The translations under genes were made by a program, and so were the position numbers. A stretch of DNA of 64,000 nt from Ga0077555 sp964500805 (GTDB lineage: Bacteria > Pseudomonadota > Alphaproteobacteria > Rhizobiales > Hyphomicrobiaceae): contig CAZCQH010000025.1 of assembly GCA_964500805.1 (NCBI GenBank), forward strand, positions 8,108 through 72,107, read 5' to 3'. Positions 24,779 to 34,367 of this stretch are shown one piece after another. Position 1 is the first letter of the stretch. Each line of letters opens with the position of its first letter. The notes below the pieces were generated by a model, which was not told the origin of the DNA, did no database searches, and worked only from the letters and a program-made list of their open reading frames with translations.

Positions 24779-25276
24779 TCACCCCGCTTTCGCCTCAAGG
24801 GGCACGCGGCGAGGCACGAAGATCTGGCCGGTGACCTGGAACACCAGCTCGCCTTTCTGGTTGAGCCCTTCGCCACGCGTGACCAGTAGGCCGCGCTCGG
24901 GGCGCGACTTCATATCGACCTTGTCCGCGATAGTCTGGCGGAAGGTGATTGTGTCACCGGCGAAGACCGGCTTTGCCCAACGCAGATCCTTGAAGCCGGG
25001 CGACGGCCCCCAGCGCGCGATCTCCTCTCCCCGCGCCCGGGCCTCGGCCTCGCGCTTCTGGCGGGTCCGGATGTTGAATCCGGTATAGATCGCGACCGTG
25101 TGCCAGCCCGAGGCGCAGAGCCCGCCGAAAAGCGACTTCTTGGCGGCTTGCTCGTCGAGGTGGAACGATTGGGGGTCGTATTTGGCAGCGAAGGCCTTGA
25201 TCTCGTCCGCCGTGAACGTGTGCGAGCCGAGCTCGCTGACCCGGCCGAGCGGCAGATCCTCGAAGTATGTGCTCAT
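24779..25276 (-). CDS. MaoC-like hot-dog dehydratase domain protein
   Basis: The 165-residue protein has the MaoC hot-dog fold: YFEDLPLGRVSELGSHTFTADEIKAFAAKYDPQSFHLDEQAAK, then GLCASGWHT, then LRWAKPVFAGDTI. D and H of the hydratase motif (YDPQxFHxD) are present, consistent with hydration of enoyl-CoA esters, though many such proteins are uncharacterised. It overlaps the preceding MaoC-like gene by four bases; such pairs can form one heteromeric enzyme. Confidence 0.82.
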   Translation of the reverse strand: MSTYFEDLPLGRVSELGSHTFTADEIKAFAAKYDPQSFHLDEQAAKKSLFGGLCASGWHTVAIYTGFNIRTRQKREAEARARGEEIARWGPSPGFKDLRWAKPVFAGDTITFRQTIADKVDMKSRPERGLLVTRGEGLNQKGELVFQVTGQIFVPRRVPLEAKAG

Positions 25277-25794
25277 TGGCCGACCCCCGCATCCGCCTTC
25301 GCCTTGGAAGCAGCTGCCGCCACCGGGTTGCGCACGGCAAGGAACTGCGCATTGTCCATTGTCATCAGGACTTCGTCATGCTGGTTGAGGATCTCGTGGT
25401 GCATCTGGCAAATGCCGACACTAGGACGCGAGCCCATCAGCCGCTTCGCGGTGCACACCGACCGCGCCTTGAGCACGTGCCCCGGCCGCACCGGCTTTAC
25501 CCACTTCACCTCCTCGATGCCCGGCGCGCCGAGCGATGCCGCGTTCTTCAACACGCCATCGAAGAGCAGCCGCATGAACATCGCGCACGAGTGCCAGCCC
25601 GATGCGCAGAGCCCCTTGACCAGTGAAAGCTTCGCCGCTTCCTCGTCGATGTGATGCGGTTGCGGGTCGTAGGCGCGGGCGAATTCAAGAATCTCCGCTT
25701 TGGTCACCTCATAGGCGCCGTAAGTGGCCGGCTTTCCGACCTCGACATCCTCCCAGTGAAGGAACTGCGCAGGCCATTTCATTTCGTGCGACAT
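25273..25794 (-). CDS. MaoC-like hot-dog dehydratase domain protein
   Basis: The 173-residue paralogue of the next gene shows YDPQPHHIDEEAAK and GLCASGWHSCAMFMRLL, followed by VKWVKPVRPGHVL. The shared architecture with its partner and a four-base overlap suggest a two-subunit hydratase or an old duplication. The start at 25794 (MSHEMKWPAQFLHWEDVEVG) is favoured; the frame extends to 25854 without support and MKWPAQ at 25782 is an alternative. Substrate is unknown, but MaoC pairs often serve acyl-CoA catabolism. Confidence 0.8.
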   Translation of the reverse strand: MSHEMKWPAQFLHWEDVEVGKPATYGAYEVTKAEILEFARAYDPQPHHIDEEAAKLSLVKGLCASGWHSCAMFMRLLFDGVLKNAASLGAPGIEEVKWVKPVRPGHVLKARSVCTAKRLMGSRPSVGICQMHHEILNQHDEVLMTMDNAQFLAVRNPVAAAASKAKADAGVGQ

Positions 25795-25935
25795 CAGCAG
25801 GACATTCTCCGCAATGCTTCGTTGCTCCCCGGAGGGTGCCCCTGCATGGCACATGCGCGAGCGCGAAACCAGCCTTGCCAGGCAAGCAGCGTTAGCTGAT
25901 CGCGGGTGGCGGAAGCGGTAGTGCCGCGTGCCAGA

Positions 25936-26883
25936 TCACGTCACCGCCTCGACGGCCTCCAAACGCCCATTCCGCAGCCAGGCGGCGCAGTCTGGCGGGA
26001 GCCGCTCCCGCACGCAGGCCTCATAACGCGCGAGGTCCTCGTCGTTCAAGACACCACGCCACCGGTCGTTCTCGCCCTTGTGAAAGAACCGGGCAGTCCC
26101 GCCGATGAACGCGCGCGCCACCGTCGTCTGCAGCTGGTCGCCAACGCGGCGCATCTCGGCGAAAGTCGCTGCCTCGACGAGCGCCGGCCATACGGCCGCA
26201 GGTACTTCGATCTCGAGGAAAGCGGCGATGCGGCGCATCTCACCATCGAGATCGCGCTTGAGGTCGCGGTAGTGGACGAACAGCATGTTAGGGCGGTGAC
26301 GCTCAGTCCAATAGGTGCGCTCGAACTCGAACCAGGATCCGAACGGACTGCCGTCCTTCTCGCCGGCAACCGCCCCTTGCTCCAACCAGCGCCGGAAGAA
26401 AGCACGCGGCTCTGTCGGCGGCCGCGGATAGGCACGCCTCAGCGTCTCGTCCGCGAGGCCGATCTCGTCCATGGCCGCCAGAATGCGCTCACCCAGCGCC
26501 AAACAATGGTTGTGATACGAGAGGCACGCATCCCGGCCATCGCGCGCCACGTGAATGTATTTCACGGCGTCGTGGAACGGCATCGCATCGAACGGCAGGT
26601 GAGACTTGAGGAAGCGCCGATGCGGCTGGGCCTCAAGCCGCGCCATGATCGCTTCGGGTGAAGGCTGCAATGGCCGCATGTCCAGCCACGGCGCAATTTC
26701 GGCGATTGGCCGCGGCTCGGGCGATTGAAAGATGAGCAGCGACACGATCTGCTGCATCCAGGTCGTGCCCGACTTTGGGTAGGTCGCAATGACGATGTCG
26801 CGGCCGCGCGGGCGGTAGTGATTCCAGCGCCGGCTGTCGGCCGTCCAGTTGCGGTAGATGCGAGTTGGCATTCTTGACGACAT
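25936..26883 (-). CDS. Sulfotransferase domain protein
   Basis: The 315-residue protein resembles cytosolic (type 1) sulfotransferases, which move sulfate from PAPS to alcohols or amines. The PAPS 5-phosphosulfate loop is TYPKSGTTWMQQ at about residues 34-45, a catalytic-type histidine sits in FLKSHLPFD, and the 3-phosphate site is VARDGRDACLSYHNH. The C-terminal FFHKGENDRWRGVLN matches the conserved RKGxxGDWK region loosely. It is monocistronic here. The acceptor cannot be predicted. Confidence 0.85.
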   Translation of the reverse strand: MSSRMPTRIYRNWTADSRRWNHYRPRGRDIVIATYPKSGTTWMQQIVSLLIFQSPEPRPIAEIAPWLDMRPLQPSPEAIMARLEAQPHRRFLKSHLPFDAMPFHDAVKYIHVARDGRDACLSYHNHCLALGERILAAMDEIGLADETLRRAYPRPPTEPRAFFRRWLEQGAVAGEKDGSPFGSWFEFERTYWTERHRPNMLFVHYRDLKRDLDGEMRRIAAFLEIEVPAAVWPALVEAATFAEMRRVGDQLQTTVARAFIGGTARFFHKGENDRWRGVLNDEDLARYEACVRERLPPDCAAWLRNGRLEAVEAVT

Positions 26884-26988
26884 GGAGTTGTCCCGAATTG
26901 CAGCATCGAGCCGGCATGGTCAGCGCGAAGCAGCCACGTGTCCAGCGACTAATGGAGCAGATGGGCGCGTTGGCAACCCGACGCGCCG

Positions 26989-27975
26989 CTAGTCCTTTCG
27001 CCCGATGCCGAGTGCTTCGATCACCGGCTTCATGCTTTGCCCGATCTCCTCCATCCCGCGGCGATAGTTCTCGCCGTTCTGATAGCGATGGATGAAATCG
27101 TACTTCGCGAGCAGCGATTGCACATGTGGCGTTTCCGCTGCTTTCTTGAAGGCGTCGTGAAGGCGCGCGACGGCCGCCGGCTCCATGCCCTTCGGGCCAA
27201 GCAAGCCGAAGGGGACCTCGATGTCGAACGGCACGCCGCTTTCGCGCAGGGTCGGCACGTTCGGAAAGCTCGGGTGCCGCGTTGCGGTCCACATATTGAG
27301 CAGCCGCATTTGGCCGGCTTCAACCTGCGGCTTCCACTCGGTGCCCGAGGCCATCAGCATGACGTGATCGCCGAGCACTGCCGGAATGATTGCCATGGCG
27401 CCGGTATGCGGGACATGCGTGAACGACAAGCCAAGATGCCGAGCGATGCGCTCCATGCCGAGATGGACATTGGTGCCGGCCCCCGGGGTGCCGAAGGTCA
27501 CCTTGCCGGGATTGGCCTTGGCGAATTCCACGAGATCGGACCAGACCGCGAATGGCGAGTCCTTTTTGACGGCAAGGCCGACAGGGAACGTCGCGACCTG
27601 CATGATGTAGGTGAAATCGCGCATCGGATCAAAGGCGACCTTCTGCATCTGCGGCACCAGCACCAGCGTGCTGACGGCGTTCCCGATCGTGTAGCCGTCA
27701 GGCTTTGCAGCGAGCAGACTTGCGGCGGCAATCGTCGCCGCGGCACCCGGTTTGTTGTCGACGGCGATCGGCTGGCCCAGGTCCTTGGCGGCGATCTCGG
27801 TCATGGCGCGAATGATCAGATCTTGCGGCGATCCCGGTGCAAACGACGCATAGAATGAGATCGGCCGTGAGGGAAAGTCGCTCGCCAACGCGAGGCCCGA
27901 TGGGACAGCAGCAGCGGAAGTGGCGAGAGCCGAGCCGAGGAAATGACGTCGCGTGAAAGACTGGATCGAATGCAT
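26989..27975 (-). CDS. Tripartite tricarboxylate transporter binding protein (Bug/TctC)
   Basis: The 328-residue periplasmic solute-binding protein has a twin-arginine-like signal (FTRRHFLGSALATSAAAVPSG). The mature part shows Bug-family marks: DFPSRPISFYASFAPGSPQDLIIR, the VDNKPGAAATIAAASLLAAKPDGYTIG segment and FGTPGAGTNVHLGMERIAR. Such proteins bind carboxylates or other anions. No TctA or TctB membrane genes are adjacent, so it is an orphan, which is common for this expanded family. Confidence 0.85.
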   Translation of the reverse strand: MHSIQSFTRRHFLGSALATSAAAVPSGLALASDFPSRPISFYASFAPGSPQDLIIRAMTEIAAKDLGQPIAVDNKPGAAATIAAASLLAAKPDGYTIGNAVSTLVLVPQMQKVAFDPMRDFTYIMQVATFPVGLAVKKDSPFAVWSDLVEFAKANPGKVTFGTPGAGTNVHLGMERIARHLGLSFTHVPHTGAMAIIPAVLGDHVMLMASGTEWKPQVEAGQMRLLNMWTATRHPSFPNVPTLRESGVPFDIEVPFGLLGPKGMEPAAVARLHDAFKKAAETPHVQSLLAKYDFIHRYQNGENYRRGMEEIGQSMKPVIEALGIGRKD

Positions 27976-28001
27976 GAGGCAACTCCTGTGAAGTATGACT
28001 G

Positions 28002-28985
28002 GTGCAGTGTGCGGCGAAATATGCGGCAGTGTATCAGCCGGAACTCACCACCGGAACGCTGCTGTCGCCGGCACCAGCCGCCGCCAATCCCCACTCCTCC
28101 GCCGCGCGTAATTGGCCGCTGCTTGCCCGCTTCATCGAACGGGAGGCAGTGTTGGCGGAGCGCGCAGCTCGCAAGCCTTGGACTCACTTTCTCTACGAAT
28201 TCGTGCGCTTCGGCGTGAAGCAGGCGTGGGCATGCCTCTTTGCCGGATTGATGGTGACGCTGCTCATCGTTACCCATTTCTTCTATCCAAAAGGCGCCTG
28301 GCTCGCGCGCTACGACTTCCTCGTCATTGCCGCCGTGGCGATCCAGATTGCGATGCTCGTCTGCAGGCTCGAGACGTGGGAGGAGGCAAAAGTCATCCTC
28401 ATTTTTCACGTCGTCGGCACCATCATGGAGCTCTTCAAGACGTGGAAAGGCTCGTGGATCTATCCGGAGCCGAGTGTGCTCCGGATCGGCGGCGTGCCGC
28501 TCTTCACGGGCTTCATGTATGCCGCGGTCGGCTCGTTCATGGCGCGCTGCTGGCGGCTCTTCGACTTCGAGTTCACACGCCATCCGCCGCTCTGGGCGCT
28601 CGCGCTCCTCTCGGTCGCGATCTACGCGAATTTCTTCACCCACCACTACGTGATGGACATGCGCTACGTGCTCTTCGCCGCTGCCGCGCTGCTGATGGGG
28701 CCGGCGACGATCCACTACCGCATCTGGGAGAAGCACCGGCCGATGCCGATGCTGCTCGCCGCCCTCTTCACCGCGTTCTTCATCTGGGTGGCGGAGAACG
28801 TCGGCACTTTTACAGCGGCCTGGGTGTACCCGAACCAGAAGCACGGCTGGTCGATGGTGTCGCTGGCCAAGCTCGGGTCGTGGTTCCTGCTGATGATCCT
28901 GAGCTACACGATGGTTGCGATGATCAACGGCGTGGTCGAGCGGCAAGGCAGGCAAGCCGGGCGGCACGAAACCCGCAGGGTGTGA
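28002..28985 (+). CDS. DUF817 integral membrane protein
   Basis: The 327-residue protein has about eight transmembrane helices and matches the DUF817 family through HFLYEFVRFGVKQAWACLFAGL, ETWEEAKVILIFHVVGTIMELFKTWKGSWIYPEP and VYPNQKHGWSMVSLAKLGSWFLLMILSYTMVA. Function is unknown. It is divergent from the Bug gene 26 bases away. The GTG at 28002 is the longest start; the conserved part begins near residue 40, so a start further in is possible. Confidence 0.75.
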   Translation: MQCAAKYAAVYQPELTTGTLLSPAPAAANPHSSAARNWPLLARFIEREAVLAERAARKPWTHFLYEFVRFGVKQAWACLFAGLMVTLLIVTHFFYPKGAWLARYDFLVIAAVAIQIAMLVCRLETWEEAKVILIFHVVGTIMELFKTWKGSWIYPEPSVLRIGGVPLFTGFMYAAVGSFMARCWRLFDFEFTRHPPLWALALLSVAIYANFFTHHYVMDMRYVLFAAAALLMGPATIHYRIWEKHRPMPMLLAALFTAFFIWVAENVGTFTAAWVYPNQKHGWSMVSLAKLGSWFLLMILSYTMVAMINGVVERQGRQAGRHETRRV

Positions 28986-29040
28986 AACCAATCTCGGCGT
29001 CGCTCGTTTAACAGGGCGGGGCCCGCCGGGAGTGACGACG

Positions 29041-29511
29041 ATGGAAGATGTGCATATCAGATCCGCGGCGGCGATCGTGTACCAACCGATCTACCCCATG
29101 CTGGCAATGGTTCCGCTCGCTTTTTTCACGATGGCCCTGGTGTTGGACATCGCCTATTGGTCGACCTCCAACCTGACCTGGAAGCATTTCGCTGAATGGC
29201 TGCTGCTCGCCGGACTGATCACCGGAGCCATCGCTGGCATTGCTGGTGCCGTCGAGCTGCTGCCCCGCCGCGAGGTCGGCATCCAACCGTTGCCCTGGCC
29301 GCACGCGATCGGGATCGCCCTGGTTCTCATCCTCGGCATCCTGAACAGTCTGATTCACGCGCGTGATGGCTGGACTGGCGTCGTTCCATGGGGCCTCACG
29401 CTGTCGGTCATGACCGTTCTGGTGGCACTGGTCACGACGTGGCTCAACCGCGAGGTGATCTATCGCCACAGCGCGCCCGTCACCAGCACGGGAGTGATCC
29501 ACAATGCGTAA
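29041..29511 (+). CDS. DUF2231 membrane protein
   Basis: The 156-residue protein has four hydrophobic helices and the DUF2231 pattern IYPMLAMVPLAFFTMALVLDIAYWSTS, with charged turns after each helix. DUF2231 proteins are predicted membrane or haem-related proteins of unknown role. The ATG at 29041 has GGGAG 9 bases upstream; a GTG at 29032 overlaps it. Its end overlaps the sorbosone dehydrogenase start by 8 bases, so the two are co-translated; this pairing is recurrent in Alphaproteobacteria as far as I recall. Confidence 0.8.
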   Translation: MEDVHIRSAAAIVYQPIYPMLAMVPLAFFTMALVLDIAYWSTSNLTWKHFAEWLLLAGLITGAIAGIAGAVELLPRREVGIQPLPWPHAIGIALVLILGILNSLIHARDGWTGVVPWGLTLSVMTVLVALVTTWLNREVIYRHSAPVTSTGVIHNA

Positions 29512-31042
29512 CTGCCGCCGAGCTGTCGTGATTGGAAGCTGCCTAGCGCTCATCTCACTTTCTGGATGCGGCAACGAAATGAGCAACTTCGATATCTCTC
29601 AGCAGATCGGCCCCAATCCGGTGCTGCCCGAGCCCAACGAGGATCTGCTTCCTGATCTCAAAGTTGCCACCGTGGTTGGCTGGCCCGACGGAGTCACGCC
29701 GACTGTGCCCAATGGCCTCGTGATCAGCGCCTATGCCAAGGACTTGGCCAATCCCCGCACGGTACATACCTTGCCCAACGGCGACGTCCTGGTGGTGCAG
29801 TCGCGTGCGCCCGAAGGCAAGCCCCTCGAACGTCCCAAGGACTATATCCGTGGCTGGATCATGTCGTGGGCACGCGGCGGCGGGGAACAGAAGAAATCCA
29901 ACCTCATCACGCTTCTCCGCGATGCGAACCGCGATGGGACCGTCGATGCACGCCATGATTTGCTGACGGATCTCAATTCGCCCTTCGGCGTCGCATGGAT
30001 CGACGACACGCTCTATGTGGCGGCGGCCGACGCCATTCTCGCGTATCCCTATCAGCTCGGCCAGACCTCCATCACCGCCGCTCCGCGCGTGCTGACGCCG
30101 CTGCCCGGCGGCCCGATCAATCATCACTGGACCAAGGACTTGGCACTGAGCCCCGACGGGCGCTTCCTGTACGCATCGGTCGGCTCCAATTCCAACGCCG
30201 CGGAGCGCGGGCTCGAAGCGGAAAAGGGCCGCGCTGCGATCTGGCAAGTTGACCGGCAGACGGGCGCAGCCCGGGTATTCGCATCCGGACTGCGCAATCC
30301 GAACGGCTTGACCTTCCACCCCAGGACCGGCGTGCTGTGGACCGTGGTGAACGAGCGGGACGAGCTCGGCCCAAATCTCGTGCCCGACTATCTGACGTCG
30401 GTCAGGGAGGGTGGCTTCTATGGCTGGCCGTGGAGCTATTTCGGCAATCACGTTGACCCGCGGATTCATCCACCTCGCCCGGACCTCGTGAAGCAGGCCA
30501 TTGTGCCTGACTACGCATTATCGAGCCACGTCGCAGCACTCGGGCTCACGTTCACGATGGACTCGGCAATGCCTCCGGCGTTTGCCAATGGCGCTTTTAT
30601 TGGCGAGCACGGCAGCTGGAATCGCACGGCTTTCAACGGCTACAGGGTCACCTACGTGCCGTTCGCGAACGGCATGCCAGCCGGCAAGGCGCAGAACGTC
30701 GTCACCGGTTTCCTGGACGGCGACCGCGCGCGCGGCCGCCCAGTCGGCGTCGCGATCGACGGCACCGGCGCGCTGATCATTGCCGATGATTCCGGCAATA
30801 CCGTCTGGCGCGTCGCGGCCGCGAATGGCGCCATCACACCGCAGCCCATCGGCACCGACCGGGTGGCCGGCAGAATAGCAACGGATGGATCGCCGCAGGC
30901 GCAGATCACGGGCTCGACCACACCCGCTGCCGGTAGTCCCCCGGTAGCGCCGCCCCAAACCGAGATTGCACCCGCAACCCTGCCCCAAGGCGCAGTAGAA
31001 CAGCCCAAAAGCGGTATCGAGGAGCGGCCAACCGGCCGATGA
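29504..31042 (+). CDS. PQQ-type sorbosone dehydrogenase-like lipoprotein
   Basis: The 512-residue protein has a lipoprotein signal (lipobox LSGC at residues about 19-22) and a six-bladed beta-propeller of the glucose/sorbosone dehydrogenase class. Marks include VHTLPNGDVLVVQSR, LALSPDGRFLYASVGSNSN, GLRNPNGLTFHPRTGVLWTVVNERDELG and FIGEHGSWNRTAFNGYRVTYVPF. The family oxidises aldoses or aldehydes with PQQ and passes electrons to the membrane chain. It is anchored in the periplasm with a 70-residue Pro/Gln-rich tail. It overlaps the DUF2231 gene. Confidence 0.85.
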   Translation: MRNCRRAVVIGSCLALISLSGCGNEMSNFDISQQIGPNPVLPEPNEDLLPDLKVATVVGWPDGVTPTVPNGLVISAYAKDLANPRTVHTLPNGDVLVVQSRAPEGKPLERPKDYIRGWIMSWARGGGEQKKSNLITLLRDANRDGTVDARHDLLTDLNSPFGVAWIDDTLYVAAADAILAYPYQLGQTSITAAPRVLTPLPGGPINHHWTKDLALSPDGRFLYASVGSNSNAAERGLEAEKGRAAIWQVDRQTGAARVFASGLRNPNGLTFHPRTGVLWTVVNERDELGPNLVPDYLTSVREGGFYGWPWSYFGNHVDPRIHPPRPDLVKQAIVPDYALSSHVAALGLTFTMDSAMPPAFANGAFIGEHGSWNRTAFNGYRVTYVPFANGMPAGKAQNVVTGFLDGDRARGRPVGVAIDGTGALIIADDSGNTVWRVAAANGAITPQPIGTDRVAGRIATDGSPQAQITGSTTPAAGSPPVAPPQTEIAPATLPQGAVEQPKSGIEERPTGR

Positions 31043-31122
31043 CGCCGCTCCGAAGCCTCCAATTGGAGGTCTTGGCAGCCTGCTTTTGCCTCGGCGGCGT
31101 GCCACCGCGTCACGGTTATCAA

Positions 31123-31324
31123 ATCGTTAACAGACTAGATAAAATTCGATCTTCGCGCTGGCGCATTCTGAGGGGCGCTGGACGCGTGGTCGCCAAAGTG
31201 GCTACCCCCTCCCGGCCCCCCTCCGTCACCCAGCTGAATTTTGATGACAACCCATGACGATTGCCATCGGAATTGGCACCCATCGCTTGCAGGGCCGGCA
31301 AGCCCCGTGTTGCAGGTGCGAGAC
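31123..31324 (-). repeat. About 200-bp dispersed repeat, copy B
   Basis: The reverse strand matches 13074-13280. Both copies end with TTAACGATTT and have TCGCA(T/C)CTGCAACACGG at the other end. It fills part of the 518-base gap between the sorbosone dehydrogenase and uvrD genes. Apart from it, nothing recognisable is seen in that gap. Confidence 0.7.
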
Positions 31325-31560
31325 CGCGTATTTCATCCCGGCAGCGCTCTGACGGTCGTTCAATTACCAAGCCCGGAGGCTGGATCAGCAGCAAATTTTA
31401 CGTTGAGATTGGGTCTGATTGGGACCTTGGGTCCGGTGATAGGACGGGCTGACGCGAGCCGCACGCAGCGGCCGGCCAGCGACTACTGCCCACAGCCAAT
31501 CCCGCGAACCCGCACGCGAGCCCAATTGCCGGACCCGGCCGCGTGCTATAGTTGCAGGTG

Positions 31561-34194
31561 ATGCCCACGAATCGAAAACATTCCATGAACCCGCCCCAGG
31601 GCGGCCTGTTCGACCTCGGTGGCGACAATGCTCCTCTGGAGCTGCCCGAAGCACAGGAAAAGCGCTCCCCGGAGCTCTCTCAGGGGGAAGCGACGCCGGC
31701 TGCCGGCAATGCCGAAACCGCGGCCCGAAAAAACAGCACAGGCCCCGCCGCCGGCCCGGATACAGCCGACGACATCCCCTTCGACCTGCCTGAAGCACCC
31801 CGCCCGGCCTTTGCCCGCACGGAGCCGCCGGGAGAGGCGCGCGTTACCCCGATCACGCCCGCTCCTCCGCCGCCACCCAAACGCTCAATCTCGCAGCGCG
31901 CAATGGCGGCGGCACCGACGCCCTATCTTGAAGGCCTCAACCCAGAACAGCGGCGCGCCGTCGAGACGCTCGACGGCCCCGTGCTGGTGCTCGCGGGCGC
32001 CGGCACCGGCAAGACGCGTGTCCTCACCACGCGCATCGCGCACATCCTTGCGACGCGCCGCGCCTTCCCGAGCCAGGTGCTCGCCGTCACCTTCACCAAC
32101 AAGGCCGCACGCGAGATGAAGGACCGCATCGGCGGCCTGATCGGCGGCGTGGTGGAGGGCATGCCGTGGCTCGGTACGTTCCATTCCATCGGCGTCAAGA
32201 TCCTGCGCCGCCACTACGAGCTTGTCGGGCTCAAGTCCGGTTTCACCATCCTCGACACCGACGACCAGATCCGCCTGCTGAAACAGGTCATCGAAGCCGA
32301 GAACCTCGACAAGGACCGTTGGCCGGCGCGCCAGCTCGCAGGCCTCATCGACAGCTGGAAGAACCGCGGTCTCACACCCAAGAAGGTGCCGAATGGCGAG
32401 AGCTTCGCCTTCGCCAACGGCCAAGGCGCCAAGCTCTACGCGGCCTATCAGCAGCGCCTCAAGGACCTCAATGCGGTCGACTTTGGCGATCTGCTCCTGG
32501 AAAACATCCGCCTGTTCACCGAACATCCGGATGTGCTCGCCGACTATCACGCGCGCTTCCGCTTCATTCTGGTCGACGAGTACCAGGACACCAACATCGC
32601 ACAGTACCTTTGGCTGCGCCTCCTCGCTCAAGGCGTGCCGAACGTCTGCTGCGTGGGAGATGAAGATCAATCGGTCTATGGGTGGCGTGGCGCGGAAGTC
32701 GGCAACATTCTCAACTTCGAAAAGGACTTCCCCGGCGCGACGGTGATCCGGCTCGAACGCAACTATCGCTCGACGGGGCATATCCTCGGGGCGGCCTCGG
32801 GGCTCATCGCGAAGAACGCCAGCCGCCTCGGCAAGACGCTTTTCACGGACGGCGACAGCGGCCTCAAGGTTGCCGTGCTTGGTGTCTGGGACGACGAGGA
32901 GGAGGCGCGCACCATCGGCGAGGCGATCGAAGCGCTCAAGAAAAAGGGCCACAAGCTCAACCAGATCGCAGTGCTGGTCCGCGCCTCGTTTCAGATGCGC
33001 GTCGTCGAAGACCGGTTCATCACGCTGGCGCTGCCCTATCGCGTGATCGGCGGCCCGCGCTTCTACGAGCGTCAGGAAATCAAGGACGCTGTCGCCTATC
33101 TCGACGTCACGCTCAATCCGGCGAACGACCTGAAGTTCGAGCGCATCGTCAACGTGCCGAAGCGCGGCATCGGCGATACCACGGTGAAACGCATCCACGA
33201 GCTCGCGCGCGCGCAAAGCGTGCCGATGTTCGATGCCAGCCGGCACATGATCGAAACCGACGAGCTGCCGGGCAAGGCGAGAAAGGCGCTCTCCGATCTC
33301 ATCCGCCTCTTCGACCGCTGGCGCACGCAGGTGCCGCAGATGAAGCACACCGAGCTCGCCGAGCTGATCCTCGACGAGTCCGGCTATACGGCCATGTGGC
33401 AGGCGGACAAGAGCCCGCAGGCGCATTCGCGCCTCGAGAACCTGAAGGAGCTCGTGCGCTTCATGCACGAGTTCGAGAGCCTGCCCGGTTTCCTCGAGCA
33501 CGTGTCGCTCGTAATGGACGCGGAAGCCGGCAACGACGGCGATCGCGTCTCGCTGATGACGCTGCACGCGGCCAAGGGGCTCGAGTTCGACACGGTATTT
33601 CTCCCCGGCTGGGAGGAAGGCCTGTTCCCGCACCAGCGCTCGCTGGACGAATCGGGGCTCGCGGGATTGGAGGAGGAGCGCCGTCTCGCCTATGTGGGCA
33701 TCACGCGGGCGCGGAAGTCGGCGCGGATTTCGTTCGCCAAAAACCGCAGGAGCCGCGGCCTCTATCAGTCGGCGAGCCCGTCGCGCTTCGTTGACGAGCT
33801 GCCCGAGGAACACATCGACGTCATCGAGGCGAAGAGCCCGTTCGGCGGCGCCTATGCCCAGTTCGGGCGCGCCAACCCCTACGGCCCCAGCCGCTTCGAC
33901 GACCAGCCGATGCCGTTCAAATCGACCTACGACACGCCCGGCTGGCAGCGCGCCCAGCAGGCGTGGACGTCTGACGCCAAGTCAGGCAAGAAGCGCTCGT
34001 CGGGCCCGATCACCATCGACGCCGAGTTCACCGCCTCATCGACAGTGGATTCGGGCTATGCGGCCGGCGATCGCGTCACCCACCAGAAGTTCGGCCCCGG
34101 CACCGTCACCCACGTCGACGGCATGAAGCTCACCATCGAGTTCGACAGCGGCGACACCAAGCGCGTGGTCGCGACGTATGTGGAGCGGGTGTAG
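31561..34194 (+). CDS. uvrD: UvrD/PcrA-type DNA helicase
   Basis: The 877-residue superfamily 1A helicase unwinds DNA 3'-to-5' in nucleotide excision and mismatch repair. Motif I is LAGAGTGKTRVL, motif II VDEYQDTN, motif III VGDEDQSVYGWRGAE, motif IV near RLERNYRST and motif VI VGITRAR. Residues 1-115 are a low-complexity Pro/Ala/Glu-rich extension (with five prolines in a row) absent from E. coli UvrD. The C-terminus ends with the Tudor-like HQKFGPGTVTHVDG segment that binds RNA polymerase in other bacteria. A TATAGT box at 31547-31552 lies so close to the ATG that a leaderless or near-leaderless transcript is possible. Confidence 0.92.
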   Translation: MPTNRKHSMNPPQGGLFDLGGDNAPLELPEAQEKRSPELSQGEATPAAGNAETAARKNSTGPAAGPDTADDIPFDLPEAPRPAFARTEPPGEARVTPITPAPPPPPKRSISQRAMAAAPTPYLEGLNPEQRRAVETLDGPVLVLAGAGTGKTRVLTTRIAHILATRRAFPSQVLAVTFTNKAAREMKDRIGGLIGGVVEGMPWLGTFHSIGVKILRRHYELVGLKSGFTILDTDDQIRLLKQVIEAENLDKDRWPARQLAGLIDSWKNRGLTPKKVPNGESFAFANGQGAKLYAAYQQRLKDLNAVDFGDLLLENIRLFTEHPDVLADYHARFRFILVDEYQDTNIAQYLWLRLLAQGVPNVCCVGDEDQSVYGWRGAEVGNILNFEKDFPGATVIRLERNYRSTGHILGAASGLIAKNASRLGKTLFTDGDSGLKVAVLGVWDDEEEARTIGEAIEALKKKGHKLNQIAVLVRASFQMRVVEDRFITLALPYRVIGGPRFYERQEIKDAVAYLDVTLNPANDLKFERIVNVPKRGIGDTTVKRIHELARAQSVPMFDASRHMIETDELPGKARKALSDLIRLFDRWRTQVPQMKHTELAELILDESGYTAMWQADKSPQAHSRLENLKELVRFMHEFESLPGFLEHVSLVMDAEAGNDGDRVSLMTLHAAKGLEFDTVFLPGWEEGLFPHQRSLDESGLAGLEEERRLAYVGITRARKSARISFAKNRRSRGLYQSASPSRFVDELPEEHIDVIEAKSPFGGAYAQFGRANPYGPSRFDDQPMPFKSTYDTPGWQRAQQAWTSDAKSGKKRSSGPITIDAEFTASSTVDSGYAAGDRVTHQKFGPGTVTHVDGMKLTIEFDSGDTKRVVATYVERV

Positions 34195-34208
34195 CGCTCG
34201 GCCCTTGC

Positions 34209-34230
34209 CCGTTGCCGGCAGCGGCAACGG
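34209..34230 (+). terminator. Terminator-like hairpin after uvrD
   Basis: CCGTTGCCG (34209-34217) and CGGCAACGG (34222-34230) form a perfect 9-bp stem around a GCAG loop, 14 bases after the uvrD stop. No T-tract follows. Confidence 0.55.
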
Positions 34231-34367
34231 AATAGTGGCTCAGCCGCCACCGCACACTTCAGTTTGCAATGGACTTTCGCCGTCGCCGCGGCGCATGCTG
34301 GCGGCTCGATTCATGACCGCGCATCGGGCCGATCCCGGGCGGCACGCTGGGACAGAGCCTTCACGCC

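Noticed and set aside
31119..31394. A 91-codon protein gene on the minus strand
   Set aside because: It overlaps the dispersed repeat and has no ribosome-binding site; the frame conservation is reported as a finding rather than as a gene.
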